Shown here one piece after another: positions 48,947 through 61,294 of a stretch of 64,000 nt of DNA (positions within the stretch are counted from its first letter, which is position 1; the number at the start of each line of letters is the position of its first letter). A model generated the notes under the pieces. That model was not told the origin of the DNA, did not search any database, and saw only the letters and a list, made by a program, of their open reading frames with translations. Source of the stretch: Sindora glabra (Eukaryota > Streptophyta > Magnoliopsida > Fabales > Fabaceae); NCBI GenBank assembly GCA_020226215.1, contig CM035234.1, positions 71,627,135-71,691,134 on the forward strand, given 5' to 3'. The position numbers and the translations under genes are program-made.

Positions 48947-50644
48947 CTACACAAGAAACATTAATTTTTTATTTTTGGTACCCAAATAGTTTTGGGTCCA
49001 TATGTGTTAAATAGTACATATATCCCTTTAGGCACCTAAATCTTTTTTATTCTAACATTTGTATTTCTTATATAAGAACAAGAATGCATTACATGTCCTC
49101 TTTCTCCACAATGATAACATGCTATCTTTGGTTGACTTCTCATAATTTCTTTAACAAAGAAGTTTCTATAAAACTAATTTTTTTTGTTTGGAGTGTAACT
49201 AAGACCTTCTTTGTTAAAGCTAGTCTTTTGACCAAGTAAAGTACCCAGAGAACTTTTGCCTTTTGTGGACTTCTTAATAGTTTTGTTTAAATCATCAAGT
49301 TTTTGCTTGAGAGAGTTTCACATGAAGAGTAATTTTGAAAAGTCTTTTTAAGACTTTCAACTTCTTCAACCAATTCCTCATTTTCTTTCTTAAGTTGATC
49401 AATATTAGCTTCCAAAGAAGTTATTAACTTCTTTGAAAGTTCAATATTCCTTTTAGCTTTAATTAACTCTATATTCAAATTAGATAAAATATATTCATAT
49501 TCTTTATCAGAACTAGAAAGTGATACCTCATCTCCATCTTGTTCTCCAAAGGCCATTAAGCATAGAAGAGCTCTTCATCTTTATCATTTTCATTACTTGA
49601 TTCATCTTCATCATCATTTCCCCAGGCTGCTAGTTGAGCTTTCTTGTGGGAGCTTTTATTCTTCTTTTTCTCCATCTCCAACTACTTCTTTAAGTAGACA
49701 AGGCAGTCAAATTTGATGTGTCCTACCTTTTTGCATTCATAGCATGTTAGAGTGGCTTGCTTGCTAGCTTCTCCTTTGTTAGCACTTTTGTTTCCTTGTG
49801 GCATTCTCCTTCTTCCACTTATTCTTCTAAGTGCCTTTTGGTATTTCTCGGTGAGAAGTGCTAGGTCATCCTCAAGTGATGTATCAAATGATTCTTCTTG
49901 ATAGCTCTCATCACTCTCATTCTCATCCACAGTTGTATCTGCTTTTAGAGCTATAGACTTCTTCTTTCTTTCACTATCATTGCTATATATTTTGAGTTCT
50001 AATTCATGCTTCTCTAAGTTTCCAAATAAATCTTGCAGAGTAGGCATCTTTATTTTCATTACTTCTTTGACAGCAGTGATTTTTGGTTGCCATTCTATTG
50101 TCAAGGATCTCAGCACTTTGTGGACAAGTTCTCCATCTGTAAGTTGCCTACCAAGAAGACTTAATTGGTTAACAAGAATAGTAAATCTTTGCATCATATC
50201 TTTGATGGATTCTTTATCATTCATTCTAAACAATTCATACTAATATACTAATGTATGCATTTTACTTTCTTTTACTTGTGTGGTACCTACATGAGCTACT
50301 TCAAGTACATCCCACATTTCTTTAGCAGTCATACAATTTAATACTCTTTTATATTCACTAGGCCATAAAGCATTTGACATTATCCATTTGGCTTTAGAGT
50401 GAAGATGATGTCTCTTTCTCTCCTCATCATTCCATTCATGCCTTGGTTTCAATATTTCTAACCCATTTCCCCTTTTTGTTGGCATGCTTTAACTATTCTT
50501 TGTCAAGTCCTGCATATCAATATCAGGAGCCTCTATAAAGTCCTTCATTTTTTGTTTCCAATATGTGTAATTTTGTCCATTAAAGCCTAGTAGTTTGTTT
50601 AAAGGAGGACAGTCGACTAAAATACTAGCATTTGGCATATCCAT
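48947..50644 (-). pseudogene. gag: SIRE-like gag and gag-pol junction
   Basis: Minus strand. Best start is the ATG at 50644 (MDMPNASILVDCPPLNKLLG, then FNGQNYTYWKQKM), a SIRE-type gag start. The UBN2-like capsid region follows (PRHEWNDEERKR; ALWPSEYKRVLNC.TAKEMWD; THLVY.YELFRMNDKESI; LLGRQLTDGELVHKVLRSL), crossing stops at about 50495 and 50238. A CCHC zinc knuckle CYECKKVGHIKFDC lies at about 49700-49745. A coiled-coil-like region (ELSKKLITSLEANIDQLKKENEELVEEVESLKK) is at 49320-49450, and a second possible CxxC…H motif is read near 49090-49125. The protein would build the particle and bind element RNA. Confidence 0.9.
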
Positions 50645-50687
50645 AGAATCCTCTTGAGATCATGAGATCTTATACTAAGAGCCAAGC

Positions 50688-50699
50688 TTTAATACCAAT
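50688..50699 (-). other. Primer-binding site of the SIRE-like element
   Basis: On the minus strand tggtattaaagc follows the LTR terminal CA by two bases. It matches the initiator Met-tRNA complement except for two transitions. Confidence 0.85.
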
Positions 50700-51349
50700 T
50701 GTTAGCTAAGATTTTACCCAAGAGGGGAGGTGAATTAGGTTTTAAAAACTTTTTTGCAGTTATGCCTAATTTGAAGATAATGTGAATAAGGAATAAGTGT
50801 TAATGTGAAAGTGAATGCAAGATAATACAACAAACTAATGAAGAATGTAAAGAATAGAGCAATATGTTAGGAAAGTAAAGAGATAGGAAAAAAGATATCA
50901 AACACAGCTATTTATATTAGTTCCAGCCTTGAAGATCCAACACTCTAAGGTGTACATCCACTACCAAGCTTCTCTGACTTAGGATTTAAAGTCTTATCCA
51001 CTATCCCTTTAAGTTTAAGGGCACTTGAAGAAGCCTTAATACAGACTCTATTTTTCCTTCACTATCCTTTTAAGCATCCTTTCTCAAAGCACTCAACAAA
51101 TCCTAAGAGATTCACCACTCTTGAAGTTTTTGGGGATACCTCACCCCAGTATAAAAAAAATGAAAGAAAGTAATACAAGAATGTAGTTCACAAAACTCTA
51201 GAAAGTGAATTACACAATGAAGCTTAATGAAAGGAGTTTTTCAATCAAGTAAGCTCAAGGAATTTTAGGTTATGAAAGGATGAAAGAATGTTTCTTGTGT
51301 CTATGTAACAATGTAAGCTCTTTCTCTTAGGAAATAATTTGAAAGGAAA

Positions 51350-51360
51350 CCTTTATATAG
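51350..51360 (-). promoter_or_regulatory. Probable TATA box of the SIRE-like 5' LTR
   Basis: ctatataaagg on the minus strand, conserved at the equivalent place of the other LTR (42713-42723). It is about 650 bp upstream of the LTR end. Promoter use is inferred from position and conservation. Confidence 0.6.
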
Positions 51361-51424
51361 AAGTTAGAAAAGTTAAAAAGTCGTTACTCAGTAAATATAG
51401 CCATTATGGAGTTATTGGCGCCTT

Positions 51425-51930
51425 ATGAATCGATTTTGGAATTGATTTAGGGACCCTGCAAAAAATTTGAAAAAGGTTGATGAATCGATTTAGGAATTGA
51501 TTCATACTTGAAAAACTCCTTAGTGAATCGATTGCTGAATCGATTCACTTTAACTCCTTTTCAGCTCTGGATGAGTTGAATTCGATTCAGGAATCGATTC
51601 AAGCTTTTTCGAAACAAGACTGAGAAAAAGCAAGACATAAAGAGTGGGTTGAGCAATCGATTCATTGGAAAGAGAGATTAAACTTTTGAAAACATGAATC
51701 GATTTGGAAATCGATTGATTTTCCTTTGAAAAACTTTCTGGACCTTGAGAATCGATTGCTGAATCGATTTGAGAAAATTAATTTGCTCTTTGGATGCTTG
51801 GAATTGATTTAGGAATTAATTTGGGCAAACCAGTTTGCTCTCTGGATGCTTGGAATCGATTTGGGAATTGATTCGGACAAACTAGTTTACTCTCTGGATG
51901 CTTGGAATCAATTTTAGAATCGATTCAACC
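51425..51930. repeat. Array of GAATCGATTC-type palindromes in the SIRE-like 5' LTR
   Basis: About nine units of the form (g)aatcgatt-c-N3-5-gaatcgattc, at roughly 30-60 bp spacing, parallel to 42785-43290. The last three units lie in a ~52-bp tandem repeat beginning actagtttgctct. On the coding strand the array is upstream of the putative TATA box, a position suited to an enhancer-like role, which is inference. Confidence 0.85.
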
Positions 51931-52260
51931 CCAAAACAACTTTAAAAATGTTCTTTTACTTAAAAAATAACCTATGCTTTGTTTAAAGGAGAGACACAAG
52001 ATTAACATTATGATTTTGAGAAAAACATCTGATCCTTTAATAATTGAGTCCTCTCTTACAAATAAATTCTAAAGGGATTAACTAAGAACTAACTAATCTA
52101 AGCATGATCTACTTTTCTTTATCTCCAAAACTTGTAGCAAGTTCCTTGATAAAGAAGGCCAAATCCAAAAGTCATCAAAGTGCTTTGTTATCATCAAAAC
52201 TCTTTAGAGGGCTAAGGTTAACAATTTTAAAAAATGTTTTTTAACTAAACAAATAGAGCC

Positions 52261-54465
52261 TTAGTTTCCTATAAGCATAGATAAAATTTTGTTGTATGAT
52301 GATTTGCTATTGCTTTTTTGTGCTTTCCAGTTAATTTTCTTTAGTATTTGTTTAGTTATTATATGCATTAACCTTCAACCATATTTGATTATTTATTTGA
52401 GGTATATTCCCCAGCTTACCTATGCTTCATGAATATTTTATGTTCTGATTGTGATCTTTAAGATTAAAGCTCAAGCATTGTCATTTATTATTGGAAAGCT
52501 TTTATTTTTATTCTTTAAAATTACTCCTCAATAGGTGTTTACATGTTTTAAAGCATTATTTAATATAGAGAGTTGAAATCACATATATATGATTAATTAT
52601 TTATCAAATGTTACTTGGCACATAAGCTAAATATTTATGTTGATTTGTTAAGTATCTTTAAACAAAAGCAATAGGGATTTAGTTAGAAAATCTTGTAAAG
52701 GTGGTAAAAAAAAAAAAGAAGGCATTAGAAGCCTTATAATTAAGAAAGACATGATTCTCAAGCATATCAAAGAAGATAAGCTAAGAGTAGATTTTAATGA
52801 GAAAAGAGCTTTATATAGGCTTAGTAAATTTAATTTCACCAACTACCTTGGTGCCTTAGTAAAGGTGCCTATTACAATTGACCAATAGCCCCAAGTGGAA
52901 TAAAACATCAAGAATTCCATTTGAGAAGATTTATTTGTAAGGAACTATTTATTTTCATTTCAATTTTCACATGTACAAAAGAAAAGGTCCTTATTAATCA
53001 TGTTTATCATTTGCAAGTTGTCTTGTAAGATATGTTTAATATTTCCTAGGATTACAAAAAACCATATCCTTATATTAACGAGCAAAACGTAGAAGGATTT
53101 TAAATATACCTTAAATAAAGATTACATTGATCGAATAGGGAATCTAATGAGATTGCCCCTACAAGATATCACTAAATTGACTAGCAAACGTTGGATAAGT
53201 TTATGGAGATATGTCATTCAAAAGGTTTCTAGGTATTTATGGCCATCTTATTATTGTTGTCTTTCTTTCATTATTGATAGGAAATAACATCTTCGCATTA
53301 CCTATTTTATTTTCTTATCAATAGGTTGTAAGTGTACAGAATGAGATAATTTAAACTAAAAAAGTGTACAAACATAGGTTATCCTAAAAAAGGTATAAGA
53401 AACTCGAAAAAGAGATGTTTGAAGAAAAGATTCAAGTTATTGAAGATGTTGTTACTCAATTTAGTGATTTAGCATTTATCTTTATTGCCTTTGTTGAATG
53501 ATATGAGTTATAAGTGAGAATTAAAGTCAACAAGAATGAGGAATTCATAATAGAGGAAAGTTAGTAGGTTGCCTAGTGAATAGTAAATAATGTTATTATT
53601 TTATTAATCTATCAAGTGCAAAATCTGTTGTTCATTTACCAGCACATGATAAATCATATTTGATTACATTGTACTTGGATGGAATCACATAGCATGCCAC
53701 TAAAAGAGAGTTTTATTTAGTAAAGAATAAGGATATCCTAATTATTGCTCTAGTAACTCTAGAGCATCTTGAACATGTGAGGAATTAGAGGAATAGTTAG
53801 CATTAAGCAACACCTTAGAGAAGCTATAAAACATCTTTGTAGAAAAGGACTATCCAAATGGTAACTAGCACTAGTGCACAACTCAATTTTGTAACATTTG
53901 GTCACTGAGCTTAAGTGAATAAGCAGGTTGTCTCCTACCCTAAGGGAAGAGCAAAACGTATAAATGGCAACCTGTACACCATAATAGGGCTATTCTTGCT
54001 CCATTGACCTATATCCTTTCACCTAATTACCACAAGTAAATTTTATTACTTTACTACTTGTTGATAAGCACTCTTCAATTAAGATGTAAGATTACATTGA
54101 TGCTATTTAGTTAATTTATTTATCAATGCAAGTTAGGTGTAGGTGTGCACTTTTAGTTAAAGGACCCCTTCAATAGTAACTAGCACAAGGCATAATTTTC
54201 TTTGATCATGTGCTTTACACCATTTCACTACTAAAGGACTAGTGTAAGGTTATGGTAGACATCAATCAAGGACAAGTTAGTTGAGGTGCCATTGTTGATA
54301 GAGAAGGTGACCATCTTGGCCCAAGTGGTTACCTCCTTTTTATCTTGGTTAAAGACTTTGATTCACTTATCTATAATCCATAAAGTCTTCTATCATTTCA
54401 AGTTAATTATTCACAGTAAAAAGATTACTATTTAACATGTTCAATCATCATATTTTTTTTACAAT
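52261..54465 (+). pseudogene. CACTA-1 transposon-gene remnant, 5' part
   Basis: Weakly coding, + strand. A charged helical stretch (KKLEKEMFEEKIQVIEDVVTQ, about 53395-53460) looks like a coiled coil. KDKLVEVPLLIEKVTILAQ…FLSWLKTL (about 54270-54360) matches the IP..TVGEAIGSFIAWP-like zone seen in CACTA-2 at 31202-31325. Many stops. The gene is cut by CACTA-4 and resumes at 58571. The first kilobase (52261-53300) shows no protein motif I can name. Confidence 0.6.
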
Positions 54466-54599
54466 CACTAGTATAGAATTAATAATCTACATTAGTCATA
54501 GATGTTAGCTTATAACAAAAATGATATCTATTTTGATGTGGTTGTATTTCTAAAATTATAAAAACTTAAGATGATGGATAAAGATACAAGTGACATTTA

Positions 54600-54860
54600 C
54601 ATTCTACATAGAAATTTAGAATGTTGGTTTTATAGTCAACTACTATTTAAAATGCTTTTCAAAAATCTCATTAGAAATTAAAGAAGCATAGGATATCAAT
54701 TTTAGTCAACAACCATTTTTTAAAAGGCATTTCTAAAGTCTCATTGGAAATTACAAAAGCATAAGATGTCAATCATAGTTAAAAGTTGTCATTTAAAAGT
54801 TATTTAAGGTGTCTCATTGGAAAATGTAGAATCATACAATGTCAATTTTATTTATAGTTA
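54600..54860. repeat. Subterminal ~95-bp tandem array of CACTA-4
   Basis: Three to four diverged copies of a unit containing at.tcaatttagtcaac.acc, then aaaagg.att, then tctcattggaaatt. A matching array is in CACTA-3 at about 20590-20810. Expected place of transposase binding. Confidence 0.7.
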
Positions 54861-56365
54861 ATGTTTATTTTTTTCTATAAATCTTCGCTTTAACTCTATC
54901 TTTCTATATGAACTTTTTTGACATCTCTCTAATATGCTTGCAAGTGTAGTTAGTTTGATATATAGTATTACTATTGATCTCTTACTCCACTCTCATTGAG
55001 TGAGGTGTATAATAAAAGAACCTTAATTTTTATTTCTCTCCCATTTTATACTATCTCATTTCCCATAGAGTAATATTAGAATGGAAAAGCTGGTAAATAG
55101 AAGAGTTGCTAATCTCTCACTTTGCTTTCATTAAGAAAGTGTACAATAGAAGAACCTTAACTTTTAGTTCTCTCCTATTGTATACTCTCTCATTCCCAAC
55201 AAAGTATACAAATAGGAAAATTTTAAGTAATAACATTGAAGTTTACACCAATGATGAAAATTTCAATACATAATGATTTTTCCATTATTTTTATGTACTC
55301 ATATGTAAACATGTAGTCTTTATTTATTGATGATTGAGTGTAGTTATTTTATATAAATTTATAGAGATATTTTTTCTCTTTACTTATTTATTTGTACTTT
55401 TATTATAAAAAAATAATAAGAATTAATTTTTTTTAATTTACAAAGAAGACATATTAAAATAAATATAACATTCTATGTTAAATTGATTCAAAAATAACTT
55501 TCTTTTTATTTTCAGGTGTTCACATAACAAAAATATGTAATAATTGAAAAGTCACTACTAAGGAAATGGAAAACATAAAAATGTTAGTTCTTGGGTTAAC
55601 CAATTTATAATGTGATGTCATTCTCTTGTAATTTGAGAGTATCTAAATAAATGACATTTATAAAGAAGTTTAAATGAATGAAATTGAAGACATCTACATG
55701 AATGAATTTATGAGGAGATTTAAATGAATGAAACTAAAGAAGTCTAAATGAATAAAACTGAAGATGACTTTCTTAATCGAATTAATGAAAGAACTTATAA
55801 CATTGATTGTTTTTAAATACTCTCATTTAAGTCCATTTCAATAATCATGACAGCTCATTAACTTGAAATTACAATGTCAAATTATTTTTAATAACTATCA
55901 TGTAATTCCTTTTCAATTGTTATAATAGTTCATCAATAGTCTACACATCATTTTAACGCTTAACTGATGCCTTGAGTGATTGCAACTGAAAATATGACCA
56001 AACTTAGAATGTTAGTTTTAAATAAATAAATGATATCTAATTATCTTGTTCTTGGCCTATAAATAAGGCTTTCACTACCTATTTGAAATAAATTGGTAAT
56101 TTATAAAGATAACTTTCCTTTCATTAAAAAATATAGTTTTTAAGGTGCTTCATTCTATCAATTTTGGTATCTAATGATATGCTTGATTTCTTCATTTAGT
56201 ATGTGTCTACGACCCTCACTATGTTTTAATGTAAGATTGGAGACATGTTGTTTGCTTTATATATGCTTTGTCAATTTGTACTATTTAATATAGCATTATT
56301 GTTGAGGAATCTTTTTGACAGTATAATTGTAAAATATGGTTGTATAGAAATTGTGAGTTACAGCA

Positions 56366-56468
56366 AGATTACGAGCCATCAAAACTCATACCTTTTATGA
56401 ATCATGTTTTTTCCTCAATGTAAAAGATATAGTTCATAAAAGTATGAGTTTTGATGCTATATAATCTT
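56366..56468. repeat. Hairpin in CACTA-4
   Basis: Arms 56366-56402 and 56432-56468 (…catcaaaactcatacctttatgaa-like against ttcataaaagtatgagttttgatg…) pair over about 36 bases with few mismatches. The loop is about 29 bases. Size and pairing resemble a plant miRNA precursor. Confidence 0.75.
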
Positions 56469-58570
56469 ATTCTAACTAACAATTTATATACCACCATATT
56501 TTATTTTTATGCATAAAACTTTGAGATTTTAAAATAATAGCTTAGCAACAGATAGTACCTAATTGCCATGGCATAGCTAAGGCATTTATTAGAAAATTTG
56601 AGACAGCACAAAAAGTAAGTAGTTAGTATGTCTTCATATTGAAAAACAAGGACAATCAATGGCTTATAGCAAATGAATCAATCAAGCAATTTATGCAAGA
56701 ATGTCATGTATGTTTATTGTAAATAAAAAGTTTATTATTTATTGTAGACAATAGTTTTTTTTTTCTTTGTATATATTAATGTATAGATATATAAATACAT
56801 GAAATGGTAGAATCAGTTTTCACAATAAATTGTCTCCTTTCTCATATGTTTTATATACATTTAACCTATTATTTTTTATATTTGTTTAATTGTATAAGAA
56901 AAATGTTGTAATGCAAAAAAAAAGAATCTTAATGCTACAAATTCACTTAAAATAACATGAATAAAAAATAAAAAAGATTAGTTCACAAAATAATGTTAGT
57001 GTTCTTTATAGGATTTAAACTTAAGACATATAATATTGTCACTTGTATATACATGTGATATATATAAATTGTATTCTTTTTATTCTTGCTTCATATATGT
57101 GTGTGTATGTGTGTTGTGTGATATAAACTAAAAATTATAAATTCTAAAGCATATAATGTGTATAATTGAATCAATTTTAATCTAATAAATATATATTATA
57201 TTTGGCCATTATAGAATGATTTTAGAAAGGTTCTGTGATTATTTTGAACTGGTTATAAAAAAAGTTACCTTAAAGAAAAGAACAATCCTTGTTAATAAAA
57301 GATATCCATATATTATGACATCAATTTTTATATAGTAACTGAAGTTAAACATTGTTTAATAGGATGATATCATTATATTAAAGATGATGGTCTTTTCTTA
57401 AAATGACCATCTAATATTAAACTTAAAAGTTAGTTCATTGCAAAAATTAATGTGAAAACTTAGGCCATAGATGTGAATTGAAAATAAAAATATTAAAGGA
57501 TGGGGCATGTTGAAAATAAAAAAAGTGAAGCACAATGCTATTTGCAAAATTCATTCCAAAGTTCTTCCATCCCTGAAAATGATTTTCTATTTAATGAGGC
57601 ATGCTCTCTTTCTAAACTCAAATAATTCTCTTCAATTTTGTATTTTTACTTACTAATTATTTTATAAGACTAAAGCTCAATTAGTATGTAGCTAAATATA
57701 TAAGGTTTAGCACTTATTAGAAAAGCGCATAATATAATTAGATTTTTTTATTTTTTATACATTTACATGATTAAGAAATTTTATTTTATTTATCTTCTTT
57801 AACATTCTAACAATATTATGTACTATGATTTTCTTATATGAAAATGCGTAATACACTAATTTTTTATGAATGCTCTTTACATCTATAGGTATTTTATTCA
57901 AAAGATTCTTCTAAGGAGTGTAAACCTCGTATATTGAGATATAATTATTAAGATAAATTTAGTGAAGTACTTATACCTGACTATAGTATTATATACAATC
58001 TTTCACTATTTTAATCTTTTGTTACTCAATTTATTCTTCAAAGTTATTTAAATTTAGATTCTTTGGAGTAATAGAATATGTTAATTTTTTATGTCTTATT
58101 AGGAATACAAAGAAAACATTGAGGATAAAGGTATAAGAAATATAGAAATGGACTTAGGGTTTAGGATAAGAGAGTGAGAAATTGAAAGAGATGAAAAGGG
58201 TGATAAATATCAAGATAAGGTTAAGGTTTGGGACAAGGAAGTGAAGTTTGGAGGTTGAGATTTAGGTGGATAGGTGAGTGGGTTGGGTGGACATATAACA
58301 TTGGTTATTTGAATAGACCAATAGTGGTATTCTATTTATTAAACATTGGTTTTTACAAAATAAATAATGTTTAACGTTATTTGCCTAAGATTGTTAAAAC
58401 ATAAACAATGTCATTTTCACATAATAAAAATTGACATTATTATTCTATTTTATGATAGTTTATAAACTAGCATTAAAACCACATATACTAAGATAATTGA
58501 ATACCATTGATCATTTTTTAACTTGTAATCCCCTAAAAATGTAATTTTAATCAGTTATTATGTGGTAGTA

Positions 58571-59610
58571 AATTCATTTTTAAGAAAAAGGCAAGAGGAA
58601 GTGGAAGGAGGACAAGGATGAAGATGGCAAATCTAAAGAATGAAAGATTTTAAAAGTTCATTCTTAATAAAAAAAAGTGTAGGAAAAGTAAGGGAGGAGC
58701 TCCTTCACATTACATGAGAGATGTTAAGTGATAAGCTCATTATGTTGTCTAATAATAGGAATTTTGTAGGAAATAAAGATAACATTCTTTTATCCAGAAC
58801 AAAGATCCTATAGCTTTTGAACTAGGAGGAGATAGATGTTTCGATTATCATGACTTGGATAAGGTGTGTTCTTCTTTACTCCTCAAGTTTTCCCTAATTT
58901 ATGCACATATTAAGCAGTGTGAACTCTAATGCTTATTCATTATGAAAATTATAAGCACTTGCACCATAAAGCCAAAATGAGGAATGTAGGTTCCTTTTTC
59001 AACTTTCTATATCCAAACAAGGCTTAGTTATTAAGGACAAATCAAATGTTTCAGAATGAGTACATAAATGGAATTATGACAATCAACAAAAGGCGATGTT
59101 ACATTGTATCATATCATAAAAAGTATGTGTGTGCAAGGATGGGAATTAATTTAGTTATTAGTTATATTTTCTCCTCCATTGTCTTACATTAATATTGATA
59201 TTATTATAACAACCATTGGATATTGAACATGGTCTATCCAAAAAAGATGACAATATACTAGCCTAACTTATTAGTGCACGAAGCATGACAGGACTAGAAA
59301 GAGAACTTCACAACCTCAATAAATGTTTAATTGAGGATGGAAGGCTTGAGTAAGAGCAACATTGAATGGGTGAAAGTGGCAGTGATATTCATGTGCATAT
59401 TTATGAACCTAATATAGTAATTAATTATATGAAATTGAAATTATTTTGTATTAGTTTGTTGTAGTGCCCCAAACAAACAACAATATGGAATATGGATGCT
59501 ATGCATGTAAATGCATGGCTAGGATGGTTAACAACATGAAAAAGAAGGAAAGGCCTTCTATGGTAATTTGTTTGAAATATAGTTAGGTAAACACTAATGG
59601 AAATATATAG
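58571..59610 (+). pseudogene. CACTA-1 transposon-gene remnant, 3' part with C48-like box
   Basis: After CACTA-4 the gene resumes. At 59465-59545 the + strand reads VPQTNNNMEYGCYACKCMARMVNN, matching the Gln…Cys-Gly-Tyr-Tyr-Val-Met segment of Ulp1/C48 peptidase-like domains in En/Spm proteins. The residue expected to be catalytic Cys is Tyr, as in CACTA-2. Upstream sequence has no other motif I can name, and stops are numerous. I infer a former transposon protein, not a host gene. Confidence 0.6.
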
Positions 59611-61294
59611 TTATGTCTTCTTATCAAGTTTTATATATAAACATATAGTTATTCCAATGCAACATAAAACCCTACAATATAGTAGATATAAAAACCTTTA
59701 AAGAGGAATAGGCTGCATATGTCTTAAAAAGAGATGCAAGCTCAAATGTAAACTTATAAAGTTTAACTATAAAAGAAAAATGTGTATATGATGTGCTTGT
59801 AAGCAATTACTTGTAAACATGTAATGTTATTTTGTATGCATTATGAAAATTGTTTATATTTATTTTTGTATTATCTAATGTTGTTTAAAAGGTGGTGCTC
59901 TTTTACACTAAAAAAGTGTCTACCTTTATGTTTATGTCATAGGTTTGGTTTCTATCTTCTAGTAATACATGTAAACTTTCTTTATTTAAGAAAAGAAAAA
60001 GCCAATATACCACATCAATTTTTCATTAATAACTAAAGTTAAATAGGGAATTCTACATTAGTTTTATTATATAACTAATGTGTAAAAGTAAATTTTTGTC
60101 CTATAGCATGAAAACTACCATAGCTTTAAGACATTAATTTTAGTTTAAAACCAATATGGTAAATTAAATAATGATATTTTTCTTTCCTCAAAACTTACGA
60201 AAATGAAGATAGGAGTTGAAATTGGAAATCTATCCTGAGCGCTAAATTATAGACAAATTATAGAGAATGTCCTATGAAGTGATTAATCGATTTATTTTCT
60301 TTTATAAGAAAAATGTCCCTTACAATTTCTTTCTAATAGATTAGAAGGTCACCTTTACTTGAGTTCAACTATTTTTCACTCTTGATAGCATCTTCTTATC
60401 AACTTTAAAGTTTGTTTGAATGCATCATTTCTCCTCTAAACTTAAATATAAATGTCTATTTGTTGTGTGCTGTGTTAATTTATTTGAATTCTTGAAAAAA
60501 AGATGGTGAATTTCTTCCTTACAAAAGGGTTAAGATGACATGTATATTTCGAACAACACATAACTCCACTAAAATTTAATTCCAAAAGCCAAGTAAGAAA
60601 TTTATCTCAATAAAAGTACATTGTATTAGCATTTCACCTACAAGAGCAATTATGACATTCTTGTATCATTGTTTTACCACAACGGGATTTATAAGTATTT
60701 CTATCAATGACTATGTTATTAGAAAACAATGTGAGTTCCTTTTCAGCATTTAGAGGTATCATTTTTAATTTTTGCAACATTTATACATTATATGTCTTCT
60801 ATCTAAATAAATGTATCATTCTTTATTTTTTTTCAATTTATTATATTTGTGATATTAATTTTTACCATAGAGACATTGAAATGGGGTTTGAATATTGTTA
60901 TTACTACTTTATAGCAATATAAGTTGCTAAGTTTTGTAATTAGGTTTGTATACTACTCTAAGGATTATGGGATTTAAAAGAATTCTTATGGATTTGTCTT
61001 TTGAAGAAAAAATAATGTCGATTATTTAATATAACTAATTTTATAAATAAATATTATCAATGTCCAGTTATCAACAAAAAAATTAATGTCATATTTCAAA
61101 TATTGACTAATATACTATAACAAAATATATTGGTTTTCTTGTAAAAGAACCAATGTTGATGTAGGTATTCAACATTGGTTCGATAACCAACATTGAATAT
61201 ACATGATTAATAACAATGTTTGCATACATGTTGGGTGATAACCAATGTGGAATATATTAAACAACTAACTTTAAATGGCTTTTCTATAGTAGTG
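59611..61294 (+). other. Right part of CACTA-1, non-coding with subterminal repeats
   Basis: AT-rich, without protein signal (short ORFs at 59824-60036 and 60707-60922 are low-complexity). From 61020 it holds inverted words such as attggttttcttgtaaaagaaccaat and caacattggttcgataaccaacattg, then the terminus ttttctatagtagtg. Confidence 0.7.

Larger units (their letters stand above)
42065..52223 (-). mobile_element. SIRE-like Ty1/copia retrotransposon, full length (10,159 bp)
   Basis: Two LTRs (42065-43587 and 50700-52223), a perfect 5-bp duplication atttt (42060-42064, 52224-52228), primer site at 50699-50688, gag-pol 50644-45853, a third ORF (45132 to about 43905) and a classic purine tract at 43602-43588, all on the minus strand. 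Large size, long LTRs, the aaaaagggggaga tract and an extra ORF after pol are the hallmarks of the SIRE/Maximus lineage. The two LTRs differ at about 7% of positions over the first ~240 bases by my eye count, mostly transitions, so it is not recent. Stops interrupt every gene. Confidence 0.93.
50700..52223 (-). repeat. SIRE-like 5' LTR (1,524 bp)
   Basis: Pairs with 42065-43587 across its length. Ends TGTTAGC / GTTAACA. The palindrome array is at 51425-51930. As the transcriptional 5' LTR it would supply the promoter. Confidence 0.93.
41829..52260. mobile_element. Tourist-like MITE, split by the SIRE-like element (about 268 bp net)
   Basis: The left end is GGCTCCATTTGTTT and the right end aaacaaatagagcc, a 14-bp terminal inverted repeat with one mismatch. 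It is flanked by tta on both sides (41826-41828 and 52261-52263), the target typical of PIF/Harbinger-derived Tourist MITEs. Pieces 41829-42064 and 52229-52260 flank the retrotransposon and its duplication. No coding capacity. The superfamily assignment rests on the tta duplication and the repeat sequence only. Confidence 0.75.
54466..58570 (+). mobile_element. CACTA-4, non-autonomous CACTA element inside CACTA-1 (4,105 bp)
   Basis: The left end is CACTAGTATAGAATTAA and the right end ttattatgtggtagta. Perfect duplications aat flank it (54463-54465, 58571-58573). It aligns with CACTA-3 along most of its length and is nearly the same size. Near its left end it has a tandem array of about 95-bp units (54600-54860), each with gatgtcaattttagtcaac and tctcattggaaatt. 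No transposase frame. A hairpin of about 36-base arms lies at 56366-56468, where CACTA-3 carries different hairpins. Confidence 0.87.
39742..61294 (+). mobile_element. CACTA-1, En/Spm-type transposon (21.6 kb, about 5.6 kb net)
   Basis: The left end is CATTATTATAGAATTGCC and the right end, on the opposite strand, CACTACTATAGAAAAGCC, inverted copies matching at 14 of 18 positions. Flanks aga (39739-39741) and aaa (61295-61297) differ by one transition, and the host LTR reads through across the site in the other copy. Nested inside are R1-4, a MITE carrying the SIRE-like element, and CACTA-4. What remains is 39742-40047, 41732-41828, 52261-54465 and 58571-61294, of the same size as CACTA-2. Subterminal repeats with aaccaatgttga words lie at 61020-61270. 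Confidence 0.85.

Noticed and set aside
59824..60922. Two short ORFs (59824-60036, 60707-60922) as membrane peptides
   Set aside because: Phe/Tyr/Leu/Cys-rich composition follows from AT-rich DNA inside a decayed CACTA element. No start context or conservation is visible.
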